Below, piece after piece: positions 32,181 to 41,177 of a stretch of DNA of 43,740 bases. The notes below the pieces were generated by a model that worked only from the letters and a program-made list of their open reading frames with translations, did no database searches and was not told the origin of the DNA. Within the stretch, counting starts at the first letter, position 1, and each line of letters begins with the position of its first letter. Origin of the DNA: Treponema sp. (GTDB lineage: Bacteria > Spirochaetota > Spirochaetia > Treponematales > Treponemataceae). Both the position numbers and the translations under genes were made by a program. Where the stretch lies: contig JAEDCN010000019.1 of assembly GCA_016294105.1 (NCBI GenBank), positions 1 to 43,740 of the forward strand, given 5' to 3'.

Positions 32181-33539
32181 TTATTTCGTTACATCGTGAA
32201 GCCATTTTTTTGAGCGGAGTCGAATTAAGCCCATAGTGGCCTTAATGGGTTCTTCCACCAAGATACAGGTATACACAACCCAAGGCTGCAAACCAAGCAC
32301 CAGTGCGGTAAAATAACCCAAGGGCAAAGTCACAACCCACAGGGCAAGCACATCCATCAAGGCGGCGTAGATGGTATCGCCACCAGAGCGACAAACTCCC
32401 ACGACAATGCACATATTGAAGCTCTTGAAGGGATATGACACCATCAAGGCCATCAGCATAAGCTGAGCCTGCTGCAAAATCTCAGGCTCCACCTTGAAAA
32501 AATAAGGTAACATTCGAGACAGGGGAATCAAAGTCAGCGCCACCACCGCTGCCAAGGCAGGCATGAACCAGCCAAAGGTGTTGGCCATTTTGATGGCTTG
32601 TTCCCGCTGCCCCGCACCTATCAACTTTCCGATGATGATGGCTGCAGCAGATCCTGTTCCAATAAAGAAAATCCAAGTGAGCTGAGAAATGGTACTACAA
32701 ATATTCATAGCAGAAATTGCATTGGTACCAGCGTGGGCAAAGATTGAATTCTGCAGAGTGATTCCCAAGCCCCACAAGGTTTCGTTAATGATAACTGGCA
32801 ATGCAATTCGAATGTAGCGAGCCACAAAATCGAATTTATATGAAAAAAACTCCTTCAAGCGGGCGGCAATCTCATATTTTTTACGGTAGCCCACCACCAC
32901 CAGAATGACAAATTCCAGACTGCGGGAAATAACCGTAGCTACAGCGGCTCCCAACACTCCAAGCTTAGGGAAAAAGCCAATGCCAAAAATCAGCAAGTAG
33001 TTCAGGATGCCGTTAGCCACCAAGGAAATTAAGGTGGCTACCATGGGAAGTCGCACATGCTCCGTACTACGGAAGCCCTGGGCAAAGACAAAGCTAATGG
33101 CGGTAACAGGATAGCTTAAGGCTACAATCCGAAGATACCGCCCCCCAGCCTCCACCACTGCAGGATCCTTTGAATACAGTCCAATCAAAAAATAGGGAGC
33201 GAAAACAGCTACTACGGTAAAAATTGTGGCTACCACAGTAGCCAGTGTCAAGGCCAAGCCCAAGGTTTGCCGAATTCCTGCAATATCCTTCTTGCCCCAA
33301 TATTGAGCCACAAAAATTGCAGCCCCAGAGGAAATGCCAAAGAGCACCATATTCAGCAGGAAAAAAATTTGGTTTCCAAGCCCCACAGCAGCAATGGCCA
33401 CGGAGCCCAGCTGTCCCACCATGATGGTGTCCAGCATGTTCACCAAGGACTGCATCAGGTTTTGCAGGATGATGGGTAAGGCAATGGTAATTAATGTGCG
33501 AAAAAAATGTGGGGGCACCAAAGGCTCTCTATTTGTCAC
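32181..33539 (-). CDS. MATE family efflux transporter
   Basis: The 452-residue protein has twelve predicted membrane helices in two halves and typical MATE segments: ALPIILQNLMQSLVNMLDTI near the start, LGNQIFFLLNMVLFGISSG, and VAQYWGKKD. MATE proteins export drugs or metabolites against sodium or proton gradients. The longest frame starts at a TTG (33551), but TTGGAG lies six bases before the GTG at 33539, which I prefer. It lies about 105 bases downstream of the UPF0210 gene, across a tandem repeat. Confidence 0.92.
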   Translation of the reverse strand: MTNREPLVPPHFFRTLITIALPIILQNLMQSLVNMLDTIMVGQLGSVAIAAVGLGNQIFFLLNMVLFGISSGAAIFVAQYWGKKDIAGIRQTLGLALTLATVVATIFTVVAVFAPYFLIGLYSKDPAVVEAGGRYLRIVALSYPVTAISFVFAQGFRSTEHVRLPMVATLISLVANGILNYLLIFGIGFFPKLGVLGAAVATVISRSLEFVILVVVGYRKKYEIAARLKEFFSYKFDFVARYIRIALPVIINETLWGLGITLQNSIFAHAGTNAISAMNICSTISQLTWIFFIGTGSAAAIIIGKLIGAGQREQAIKMANTFGWFMPALAAVVALTLIPLSRMLPYFFKVEPEILQQAQLMLMALMVSYPFKSFNMCIVVGVCRSGGDTIYAALMDVLALWVVTLPLGYFTALVLGLQPWVVYTCILVEEPIKATMGLIRLRSKKWLHDVTK

Positions 33540-33577
33540 GATGAACTCCAACGCATGAGTCGCATTCTTCCATGTCA

Positions 33578-33661
33578 GAAACTAATTTCTGAAGCAAACA
33601 AACTAGTTTCTAAAGCCAGCAAATTAGTTTCTAAAGCCAGCAAATTAGTTTCTAAAGCTGT
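33578..33661. repeat. Four tandem copies of a 21-base repeat
   Basis: The unit on the plus strand is CAAATTAGTTTCTAAAGCCA plus G. Copies start at 33599, 33620 and 33641, and a more diverged fourth copy at 33578. The last copy includes the stop codon and final codons (Ser-Phe-Arg-Asn) of the UPF0210 gene, so the 3' end of that gene has been duplicated downstream. The period equals seven codons. Confidence 0.85.
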
Positions 33662-35006
33662 GGATGGGAGCAGGAATCCTTCCACCACGAGCAATAAATT
33701 CCTGACAAGAGAACTTGCTTACTGGCAGAATAGGAGCTCCACCTAAAAGTCCACCGAATTCAGCCCATTCTCCGGCACCCTTTCCCGGCACAGGAATAAT
33801 TCTTACGGCAGTGGTCTTGTTGTTTACCATACCAATGGCCATTTCGTCCGCAATGATACCACTGATGGTGGAAGCACTAGTGTCACCAGGAATAGCAATC
33901 ATATCCAAGCCCACGGAACATACACAGGTCATGGCCTCAAGTTTTTCCAGATTGATGGAGCCAGCTTTTACTGCAGCAATCATGCCCTCATCCTCGGACA
34001 CAGGAATAAAGGCTCCAGACAAGCCGCCAACATTGGTACTGGCCATAACACCACCCTTTTTCACCATGTCAGTGAGCATGGCCAAAGCGGCGGTAGTTCC
34101 CGGAGCACCCGCTGCCTCTAGTCCCAATTCTTCCAGAATGCGAGCCACAGAATCTCCCACATAGGGAGTAGGAGCTAAGGACAGGTCAAGAATACCGAAA
34201 TCTACACCTAAACGGCGAGCAGCCTCTGTTCCCACCAGCTGTCCCATGCGGGTAATCTTAAAGGCCATCTTCTTAATGCCATCTGCCACCTCATCAAGGG
34301 GCCGTCCCTTGTAAGCCTCGCAGGCTGCCTTAATAACACCTGGGCCAGACACACCTACAGAAAGCACTGCATCCCCTTCTCCCGGTCCGTGAAAGGCACC
34401 TGCCATAAAGGGGTTGTCCTCTGGAGCATTGCAGAACACCACCAACTTGGCACATCCCAATCCATCCTTTTCCTTGGTGAGCTCTGCCGCTTCCTTGATG
34501 ATGTGCCCCATATCTCGAACCGCATCCATGTTAATACCGTTTTTTGTGGTTCCCAAGTTAATAGAAGAACACACTCGGTCAGTAATAGTAAGGGCCTGAG
34601 GAATTGATTTAATCAGGGTGCGGTCTCCGGGAGTAATTCCCTTTTGCACCAAGGCAGAAAATCCACCGATAAAGTCCACCTCCAGCTCCTTGGCAAGCTT
34701 GTCCAGCTCCACCGCCCATTCCACGTAATTGTCTTCACCGCTCGGTTCAGCCACCAAGGAAATGGGAGTTACGGCAATACGCTTGTTGATGATGGGCACA
34801 CCGAATTCAGCCTCAATCTGCCGTCCTGTTTCCACCAATTTTCCTGCGTACCGCAAGATTTTCTCCCGCATTCGCCTACGGCTTTCCTTGCCGCTTTCGC
34901 AGGCACAATCCCGCAGGGAAATCCCCATGGTAATGGCCCGCACGTCCAGCTTGTACTGCATGAACATATTTACTGTCTCTTGAATCTCGATGGGAGAAAA
35001 AATCAC
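33645..35006 (-). CDS. UPF0210/PFL family protein (DUF711)
   Basis: The 453-residue protein matches the UPF0210 family: it opens IFSPIEIQETVNMFMQYKLD, then VRAITMGISLRDCA, and has the glycine-rich GLSGAFIPVSEDEGMI and TTAVRIIPVPGKGAGE blocks. The family is related in sequence to pyruvate formate-lyase-like folds in annotation only; its role is not established. In many bacteria an ACT-domain gene lies directly upstream; none is seen here. The GTG start at 35006 has GGAGG six bases away. Its 3' end runs into the 21-base tandem repeat. A weak promoter lies at 35074-35102. Confidence 0.92.
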   Translation of the reverse strand: MIFSPIEIQETVNMFMQYKLDVRAITMGISLRDCACESGKESRRRMREKILRYAGKLVETGRQIEAEFGVPIINKRIAVTPISLVAEPSGEDNYVEWAVELDKLAKELEVDFIGGFSALVQKGITPGDRTLIKSIPQALTITDRVCSSINLGTTKNGINMDAVRDMGHIIKEAAELTKEKDGLGCAKLVVFCNAPEDNPFMAGAFHGPGEGDAVLSVGVSGPGVIKAACEAYKGRPLDEVADGIKKMAFKITRMGQLVGTEAARRLGVDFGILDLSLAPTPYVGDSVARILEELGLEAAGAPGTTAALAMLTDMVKKGGVMASTNVGGLSGAFIPVSEDEGMIAAVKAGSINLEKLEAMTCVCSVGLDMIAIPGDTSASTISGIIADEMAIGMVNNKTTAVRIIPVPGKGAGEWAEFGGLLGGAPILPVSKFSCQEFIARGGRIPAPIHSFRN

Positions 35007-35073
35007 TGGAAACCTCCGTATATGGCATCACAAGGATGCGTGTTGATGATGAGTTATTACAAAATGATTTCCC

Positions 35074-35102
35074 ATTGTACTGGATTTTATGAACTTGGGA
35101 AA
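35074..35102 (-). promoter_or_regulatory. Possible promoter of the UPF0210 gene
   Basis: On the minus strand TTTCCC (35097-35102) and TACAAT (35074-35079) are 17 bases apart. The -35 box is poor. A leader of about 60 bases would follow. Confidence 0.35.
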
Positions 35103-35136
35103 TAGGAGGGGAAAAGACTCGGTTATTGCGTAGATA

Positions 35137-36366
35137 TTACTCGGCTACCAGCTCCACCATAACATAGGCAGTGGCGGAAGCTAAATCGTAGTGGGAATTC
35201 ACCACACGGTAGTCACGGTTTTGGTTTGCAAATGTTTCCACCACTTGATACAATCGCCGCTCCTGATGAGTTTCATATCCTTGGTTTTCTCCTGTGACAG
35301 ATATGCTGATGGTGGAAATTGCCTCTGCCACTGCAGCCGCTTCTGCCAACTCCAAAGCCACAGCCTTATCCTCATGAGTCTTCATGCCACGACCAGCCAC
35401 CAGGGTGCCAGAAGTGTCCAAGTCCGCCACAAACCACAGGGGAGGTGGATTCATGACTTTGCCCGAGAGATTTTTAGAAGCAGATTTTGTTCCGCCAGCA
35501 AGAAGGTGGCTCATTTCCTTGCCGAGCTTTTCCTGAAGCTGCTGGGAGCCACTAGTAGCCACATAGTTGAATTGAGATTCCTGTGGTGCCATCATTCCAG
35601 TGCCAAGGGTTTTTGTTATAGAAGACACGGAAATAGAGCCATCAAGCTCCACCTGTCCTGTGGTATGAACTTCTGAGGAAAAGGTCATGTCATACATTCC
35701 CACCATTCCAGAGCGGGTAATCAGTTCAAGGTGATAGTCAACAGTTCCGTCGGGCTGTACCACCAAGGGCCAGCTCTCAAAATCACCCTCTTGTTGCTGG
35801 GCATACTGCCAGAAATACAGGCCATCCTGCACCAACACCTCTTGCTCCCGCCCTGTTCCTGGATCTGTCAACACAAAGCTGCCGTTGTATCGAGAATCAG
35901 CTCGGTCTTTTTTCTTGGAAGGAAGGAGCCTGCCTCGCACCAAGATATTCCGCAGAACACCACTACTCTCTTCCACTCCCTGCCAGTAAAAAGTTCCATC
36001 ACTGTAATATTTTCCTGTTACAGAAACATTATCTGGGCTAGAAATCCGTCCCAAAGGTGAAATTTCCAGCAGGTAGCCATAGTCAGGCTCTACAAATCCC
36101 GAATCCTGCATCTGAACCACCAAGTTTGTAACGGACTTTGTGTAATCCTGATACATCTGCACCCCTGCTGACTGTTGGTACAGATAATTGCTTTCCGTAA
36201 AAGAAAGCAAAAGCTCGTAGTCATAGGTGTAGAAATTATCCCCAACAGATTTTTCTGTCACAGAATTTTTTGCCGAAGGAGGCACTGAACTACAACCAAA
36301 GAACCAGAAAGTTGCCCCAAGAGCAAGCAATCCCACTGCAAACTGATGACTCTTCTTACTTTTCAT
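35137..36366 (-). CDS. Secreted lipoprotein with LPP20-like C-terminal domain
   Basis: The 409-residue protein starts KSKKSHQFAVGLLALGATFW then FFGCSS, a lipoprotein signal with the modified cysteine at about residue 24. The C-terminal 110 residues, from PPLWFVADLDTSGTLVAGRG onward through the Ala/Glu-rich helix, resemble the LPP20 lipoprotein family found in spirochetes and Helicobacter; the middle part is not recognised. A longer frame upstream would overlap the DUF308 gene; the ATG at 36366 with AGAGAAG just before it fits better. It follows the DUF308 gene by 10 bases, so the two are one operon. Confidence 0.75.
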   Translation of the reverse strand: MKSKKSHQFAVGLLALGATFWFFGCSSVPPSAKNSVTEKSVGDNFYTYDYELLLSFTESNYLYQQSAGVQMYQDYTKSVTNLVVQMQDSGFVEPDYGYLLEISPLGRISSPDNVSVTGKYYSDGTFYWQGVEESSGVLRNILVRGRLLPSKKKDRADSRYNGSFVLTDPGTGREQEVLVQDGLYFWQYAQQQEGDFESWPLVVQPDGTVDYHLELITRSGMVGMYDMTFSSEVHTTGQVELDGSISVSSITKTLGTGMMAPQESQFNYVATSGSQQLQEKLGKEMSHLLAGGTKSASKNLSGKVMNPPPLWFVADLDTSGTLVAGRGMKTHEDKAVALELAEAAAVAEAISTISISVTGENQGYETHQERRLYQVVETFANQNRDYRVVNSHYDLASATAYVMVELVAE

Positions 36367-36376
36367 GAACTTCTCT

Positions 36377-36928
36377 CTAGTCTCGAACCTTTTTGTGAAG
36401 ATAATGCTCCACCCCACGATTCCGCCACTGCCAGAAGATGACTCCCAAACCAGACAGAACAAGCAAGGCACCACAAATCCGTACCAATACGATTCCCACC
36501 TGAGCGGGAATGATAAAAAGGATTACCGCCAGGATAATGGAACCTACAATTTCACCATAATAGGGCTTTGTATCCACGCCAGAAGAACGAAGCCGAAGAG
36601 AAGCATACAATTCCAAGGCGGCGGACACTAACAAATAAGCTGCCAGCATATAGACCATGGCGGTCCAAATGGCAGTGGCTAAGGCCAAGGGCAAGATTAC
36701 CGCCACCAAGCCCACCACAAGACTCAAGAGCCCACGAACAATAATGCTCCTGCGGAAATAATCATCATCAAAAATCCGCCGCACATAGAACAGGTTAAAG
36801 CATCCGTTTACAATGGCAGCCAAGCCCAAAAGAATTACCACGACTTTAATCCAAGCATCTGGGGAAAACAGCATTAAAAGTCCCGCAATCATGGATAAAA
36901 TCCCGATGCCCAAATATGATTTTTTCAC
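36377..36928 (-). CDS. DUF308 (HdeD-like) membrane protein
   Basis: The 183-residue protein has six short membrane helices, arranged as repeats of two, with the first reading YLGIGILSMIAGLLMLFSP and later RGLLSLVVGLVAVILPLALA. This is the DUF308/HdeD plan. HdeD is linked to acid resistance in E. coli, but most members have no known role. The start is a GTG at 36926-36928 with GGGAGG five bases upstream. It is the first gene of a pair with the lipoprotein. Confidence 0.85.
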   Translation of the reverse strand: MKKSYLGIGILSMIAGLLMLFSPDAWIKVVVILLGLAAIVNGCFNLFYVRRIFDDDYFRRSIIVRGLLSLVVGLVAVILPLALATAIWTAMVYMLAAYLLVSAALELYASLRLRSSGVDTKPYYGEIVGSIILAVILFIIPAQVGIVLVRICGALLVLSGLGVIFWQWRNRGVEHYLHKKVRD

Positions 36929-37002
36929 ACAAACCTCCCGAAAAAAATTTAAAACAGGAATTCAATTTCAATCTTACATTAAGAAGTGTAAGGCTAAATT
37001 AC

Positions 37003-37040
37003 AAAAAAAGCCAGAGTGACACATCATCGTTCTGGCTTTT
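37003..37040 (-). terminator. Terminator of the chemoreceptor gene
   Basis: On the minus strand AAAAGCCAGA and TCTGGCTTTT (37006-37040) form a 10-pair stem, extended by T-run (plus-strand A run 37003-37009). Confidence 0.8.
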
Positions 37041-37056
37041 CTCCGTTCAAATTTCC

Positions 37057-39165
37057 TTACACCGTAAACAAGTCAATCTGTCCACCAATCTTCTGGATAG
37101 ATTCCTTCATGTTCTGGGAAATAGTACCTAAATCCATTCCTGTTTCACGAATCTTATGAGCCCCCATAGCCATGTCATTCATACCTTGACTCATTTTGTC
37201 AGAAGCTGTCTGCAAAGATTGTATTTCCTGCATGATGGACTCGTTTTGGTAGGAAATATCCTTGGAAGCCTCCTGAACCGCCTGAGTACTTTCGTTCATA
37301 CTTCGCAGTGACTCCAAAATTTGCCGTGAACCAGTATCCTGCTCCTCCATAGCTAGCTTAATTTGAGACATCAAACCATCAGTTTCCTTAATCTTACCCG
37401 ACATAACAGTTAAGGCGGAGCTTGCATCGGTGGAAGCCTGAACCACCTCCTCGATAGAACCCTGAATCTTTTTCAGCTGACTACTAATGGTCTTTGACTG
37501 AACGGAAGAAGTTTCTGACAGCTTTCTGATTTCATCTGCAACAACGGAAAAGCCCCGTCCTGCCTCTCCAGCGTGAGCTGCCTCAATGGCGGCATTCATA
37601 GCCAACAAGTTAGTTTGGGAAGCAATGCTAGAAATAGCCATATTTGCTTCTCGCAGCATTTGAGACTGCTTTTCAATCAGCAAAATTCGCTCGTTTACAT
37701 CCTGCTGCTTAGCAAATCCTACCGTAGCATTTTGAGAAAGAGAATTAAAGGAATCTGCCATAATATCTACTGACTGAGTTACCGAGGAAATGCTACCAAT
37801 CATTTGCTCTACGGCAGAGGAAGCCTCTGCAATTCCTGCAGACTGATCCGTTATCATGCCATTGAGATTAGTAATGTCCTTAATGATATGGTCAACGGCA
37901 GAAGCGGTGGAAGCAACGGTGGTATTCTGACTTGAAATCTGATGGTGGATAGAATCCAAATTACCAATAATTTCTCCAATGGAGTTGGTGGTATTTTCTG
38001 TGCTGACGGCCAACTTTCCACCAGTAGACTCCAGCTCCAGTTTAGACTGCTTTATTTCCGCCACAATCTGCTGCAGCTTGGTACAAAAATCATTAAAGTT
38101 TATGGCCAAATTACCAATCTCATCCCGATGTAAAAACTTTACCCGCTTGGTAAGGTCCGCCTCTCCCGTTGCCATGTCTTTGAGAGCAAATACAACATTG
38201 TTTATCCGCCGTACGATCCACTTCATAAAGAAGAAGCACAGAATCAAGAAAATAGCAGCGGTGAGAAGCACTATGGGAATAACGATTTTCAAGGTATTGT
38301 TTCTGACGGCATTGATTTTTTCGATGCTCTTTGCAATGAAAATCATACCGGTAATAATCCTGTTTTTACAGGTGATAGGAATGATGATGGAATAATACTC
38401 TTCGTTGTTGATGTGGTCTTCACCTCGGTACCTCTGTCCTTGAATAAGAACCTTATCTACAATTTCAGGGTTGTTGAAGTTTGCCCCCTTCAAACTATTA
38501 CCTTGATCATCCACAATGGAGGTATCTGTACAAATGGTTTTACAAAAAATAGCACTTTCTACGTTATAGCTATCCCGCACCAGATAAGGAAATTCCTCCA
38601 AGCTAAAACCAGCCAAAACCGTTGCCAGAATCTTACCATCATTCTCCAAGTCGTATACGGGAGCTGCAGAAAGAATATAAAAGCCAACGGAATCTACATT
38701 TTCCACTGTATAATTATCTTTTTTCTGAAGAGCCTCACGGACAGCCAACAAGGAAGTTAAGCTGGTACCTGGTGCTATTTGGTCATTGGCACCACCGATT
38801 ACATTGCCAAAATTATCCATAATCACCAATAGATCGAGTTCAAGTTCCTCAGAAATACGATTACTATATTCACGAATATCATCTGGATTCTTTTCTGCCA
38901 CAAGATCGTACATTTCCTCTTGCTCGGAAAGCATCTTCACATCACCTTCCAAGGATTCCTGCAAATCCTTCAATATATATTCAACACCATAGGCAGTGTA
39001 ATCCAGCTGAGACATGGTATCGTCCATAATTTCCTTGTCAAAGATGAACAGTGACGCAGCCGCAACAGAAATACAACTCACAAGAATAGAAGCCCCAACA
39101 ATCAGAACAAGCTTAGTCAACATTTTCATTGATTTTTTGTCAGAAGGGTTCTTCTTTTGTGACAT
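37057..39165 (-). CDS. Methyl-accepting chemotaxis protein
   Basis: The 702-residue chemoreceptor has a first membrane helix at about residues 18-42, an extracytoplasmic region of about 240 residues with Cache-like features, a second helix at about 290-315, HAMP, and a long signalling coiled-coil. The hairpin tip AIEAAHAGEAGRGFSVVADE followed by IRKLSE, near residues 525-550, binds CheA/CheW. Its presence implies motility, as in treponemes. A longer frame begins at 39243, but it runs through the promoter; the ATG at 39165 has GGGAGTTAGGT upstream. The ligand is unknown. Confidence 0.93.
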   Translation of the reverse strand: MSQKKNPSDKKSMKMLTKLVLIVGASILVSCISVAAASLFIFDKEIMDDTMSQLDYTAYGVEYILKDLQESLEGDVKMLSEQEEMYDLVAEKNPDDIREYSNRISEELELDLLVIMDNFGNVIGGANDQIAPGTSLTSLLAVREALQKKDNYTVENVDSVGFYILSAAPVYDLENDGKILATVLAGFSLEEFPYLVRDSYNVESAIFCKTICTDTSIVDDQGNSLKGANFNNPEIVDKVLIQGQRYRGEDHINNEEYYSIIIPITCKNRIITGMIFIAKSIEKINAVRNNTLKIVIPIVLLTAAIFLILCFFFMKWIVRRINNVVFALKDMATGEADLTKRVKFLHRDEIGNLAINFNDFCTKLQQIVAEIKQSKLELESTGGKLAVSTENTTNSIGEIIGNLDSIHHQISSQNTTVASTASAVDHIIKDITNLNGMITDQSAGIAEASSAVEQMIGSISSVTQSVDIMADSFNSLSQNATVGFAKQQDVNERILLIEKQSQMLREANMAISSIASQTNLLAMNAAIEAAHAGEAGRGFSVVADEIRKLSETSSVQSKTISSQLKKIQGSIEEVVQASTDASSALTVMSGKIKETDGLMSQIKLAMEEQDTGSRQILESLRSMNESTQAVQEASKDISYQNESIMQEIQSLQTASDKMSQGMNDMAMGAHKIRETGMDLGTISQNMKESIQKIGGQIDLFTV

Positions 39166-39199
39166 ACCTAACTCCCTAAAAATATAGTCTACCTTTATA

Positions 39200-39228
39200 A
39201 TTATAGAATCGAAACAATCTTTTGTAAA
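39200..39228 (-). promoter_or_regulatory. Promoter of the chemoreceptor gene
   Basis: On the minus strand TTTACA (39223-39228) and consensus TATAAT (39200-39205) are separated by 17 bases. The leader would be about 28 bases. This looks sigma70-like, not sigma28-like. Confidence 0.65.
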
Positions 39229-39284
39229 CGAATAATTTTTCATATAGAATTAAAATCCGAAGTATTTTGCAATAGCTGACATAA

Positions 39285-39313
39285 TTGACAAAAGTGTCAT
39301 AATACCCTAGTAT
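39285..39313 (+). promoter_or_regulatory. Promoter of the lipid cluster with an overlapping palindrome
   Basis: A perfect TTGACA (39285-39290) and TAGTAT (39308-39313) are 17 bases apart. TGACA-AAAG-TGTCA (39286-39299) is an inverted repeat over the -35 box, and TGACA occurs again at 39277, so a regulator may bind here. The leader to the start at 39459 would be about 140 bases; no gene is seen in it. Confidence 0.55.
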
Positions 39314-39458
39314 GTTTCCGACGCAGCTGACAGTGTATCTATAAATTTATTTTGTAAAAAGATGCAACTTTTTCTTTTTAGCTGTGTCTAAAATCCACCG
39401 GGCGATTTGAAAAAAGTAATCCAGCCCACAGTAATTTTTGCAAGAGGTCTTTTTTAGA

Positions 39459-41120
39459 ATGATGTTCAAAAAATATGTAAAAGGAAATCAGGACTACACA
39501 AATTACGAAGAATTAAAGGACAATTTTTCTATCGAAATCCCTGAAAACTTTAACTTTGCCTATGACGTGGTGGATGAATATGCAAAAACAGAGCCAAATC
39601 GAACTGCATTGGTTTGGTGTGACGATAACGACGAAGAAATAACCTTCTCCTTCTTGGACTTAAAGCGTGCCTCCGACAAGACTGCAAACTTCCTTCTGTC
39701 CCAAGGAATCAAGAAGGGAGATGCCGTTATGCTGATTCTCCGTCGCCGCTATGAATTCTGGTTCTTTTTGTTGGCTCTCCACAAAATTGGAGCCATTGCA
39801 GTGCCTGCCACCAATCTCCTTTTGAAAAGTGACATCGAATACCGTACCAATGCCGCTGGAATCAAAATGATTGTTGCCTTAGAGGACAAGGACCTGCAGC
39901 ACCAAATTGACTCAGCCATGCCTAATTCCCCCACGGTACAGACCTTGGTTACCACTGGTCACCGAGAAGGCTGGATTTCCTTTGCCGATGCATATACTGA
40001 GCAGCCACAAGAGTTCCAGCGTCCCCAGGGAGCTGAAGCTTCCTCCAACGATGACATTATGCTGCTGTACTTTACCTCTGGTACTTCTGGCTATCCCAAG
40101 ATGGTACAGCACAACTTTGCCTACCCACTAGGCCACATTGTTACCGCAAAGTACTGGCAAAAGGTGGTGGACGGTGGGCTGCATCTCACACTGGCAGAAA
40201 CGGGCTGGGCAAAGGCTGTATGGGGAAAGATTTACGGTCAGTGGCTTGCAGGAAGTGCCGTTTTTGCCTACGACATGATTACCTTTGTGCCAGGCCGCCT
40301 CTTGGAAAAGATGGAAAAATACAAGGTAACAACCTTCTGTGCTCCACCAACAGTATATCGCTATCTGGTGCGCCAGGATTTTACAAAATACAATCTTTCC
40401 AGCCTTGTTCACTGTACCACCGCTGGTGAGGCACTAAACGCCGAAATCTTCAACAAGTTTTACGAAAAGACTGGACTCAAGATGCAGGAAGGCTACGGCC
40501 AAACTGAGCTGACCCTCACCATCGGAAACTTTGACGGAATGGAACCAAAGCCAGGCTCCATGGGTAAGCCTGCTCCCGGCTACAACATCGATATTATCGA
40601 TTCTGAAGGCAACACCTGTGCTGCAGGAGAAGTGGGGGAAATCGTTATCCGTTTGGATAAAGGTCGCCCCTTTGGCATGTTTGCCGGCTACTACAAGGAC
40701 GAGCAGCGAACACAGGAAGCCTTTATGGACGGCTTGTACCACACTGGAGACATGGCCTACACCGACGAGGATGGCTACTTCTGGTTTGTTGGTCGAATTG
40801 ACGACATGATCAAGAGTGCTGGCTTCCGCATTAGTCCCTTTGAGGTGGAAAGTACCCTGATGCAGCATCCCGCTGTTTTGGAATGTGCCGTAACTGGTGT
40901 TGCTGACGATACTCGAAACCAAGTAGTAAAGGCTACCATCGTTGTAGCTCCTGGCTATGAGCCCAGCCAGCACCTGTCCATGGAATTGCAGGAGTTTGCC
41001 AAAACTGAATCAGCCCTGTACAAGGCTCCTCGACTCATTGAGTTTGTAAAGGAGCTTCCCAAGACCATCAGCGGCAAAATTCGTCACGTGGCCATCAGAA
41101 ACAAAGACAATCAGAAGTAG
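39459..41120 (+). CDS. Acyl-CoA synthetase (AMP-forming, medium-chain/acetyl-CoA synthetase-like)
   Basis: The 553-residue enzyme belongs to the ANL superfamily and activates a carboxylic acid to its CoA thioester through an acyl-adenylate. The P-loop YFTSGTSGYPKMVQHN is near residues 203-218, the adenylate motif EGYGQTE near 343-349, YHTGDMA near 427-433, the hinge GRIDDMIKSAGFRISPFEVE follows, and the C-terminal catalytic lysine lies in PKTISGKIRH. The overall type resembles medium-chain (ACSM-like) synthetases more than AcsA. The long frame begins at a TTG (39438), but AAGAGG at 39442-39447 supports the ATG at 39459. It is the first gene of the lipid cluster. Confidence 0.9.
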   Translation: MMFKKYVKGNQDYTNYEELKDNFSIEIPENFNFAYDVVDEYAKTEPNRTALVWCDDNDEEITFSFLDLKRASDKTANFLLSQGIKKGDAVMLILRRRYEFWFFLLALHKIGAIAVPATNLLLKSDIEYRTNAAGIKMIVALEDKDLQHQIDSAMPNSPTVQTLVTTGHREGWISFADAYTEQPQEFQRPQGAEASSNDDIMLLYFTSGTSGYPKMVQHNFAYPLGHIVTAKYWQKVVDGGLHLTLAETGWAKAVWGKIYGQWLAGSAVFAYDMITFVPGRLLEKMEKYKVTTFCAPPTVYRYLVRQDFTKYNLSSLVHCTTAGEALNAEIFNKFYEKTGLKMQEGYGQTELTLTIGNFDGMEPKPGSMGKPAPGYNIDIIDSEGNTCAAGEVGEIVIRLDKGRPFGMFAGYYKDEQRTQEAFMDGLYHTGDMAYTDEDGYFWFVGRIDDMIKSAGFRISPFEVESTLMQHPAVLECAVTGVADDTRNQVVKATIVVAPGYEPSQHLSMELQEFAKTESALYKAPRLIEFVKELPKTISGKIRHVAIRNKDNQK

Positions 41121-41132
41121 AAATAAACACGG

Positions 41133-41152
41133 GGGAGAAAAAGCTTTCTCCC
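41133..41152 (+). repeat. Hairpin between the acyl-CoA ligase and fabF genes
   Basis: GGGAGAAA-AAGC-TTTCTCCC is a perfect eight-pair stem without a T-run. It is more likely an intercistronic RNA element than a terminator. Confidence 0.5.
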
Positions 41153-41177
41153 TAAAAAATGAGATAAGGAGACAAAT

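Noticed and set aside
33578..33661. 21-base repeats as a CRISPR array
   Set aside because: The units are contiguous without spacers, and no cas gene is present.
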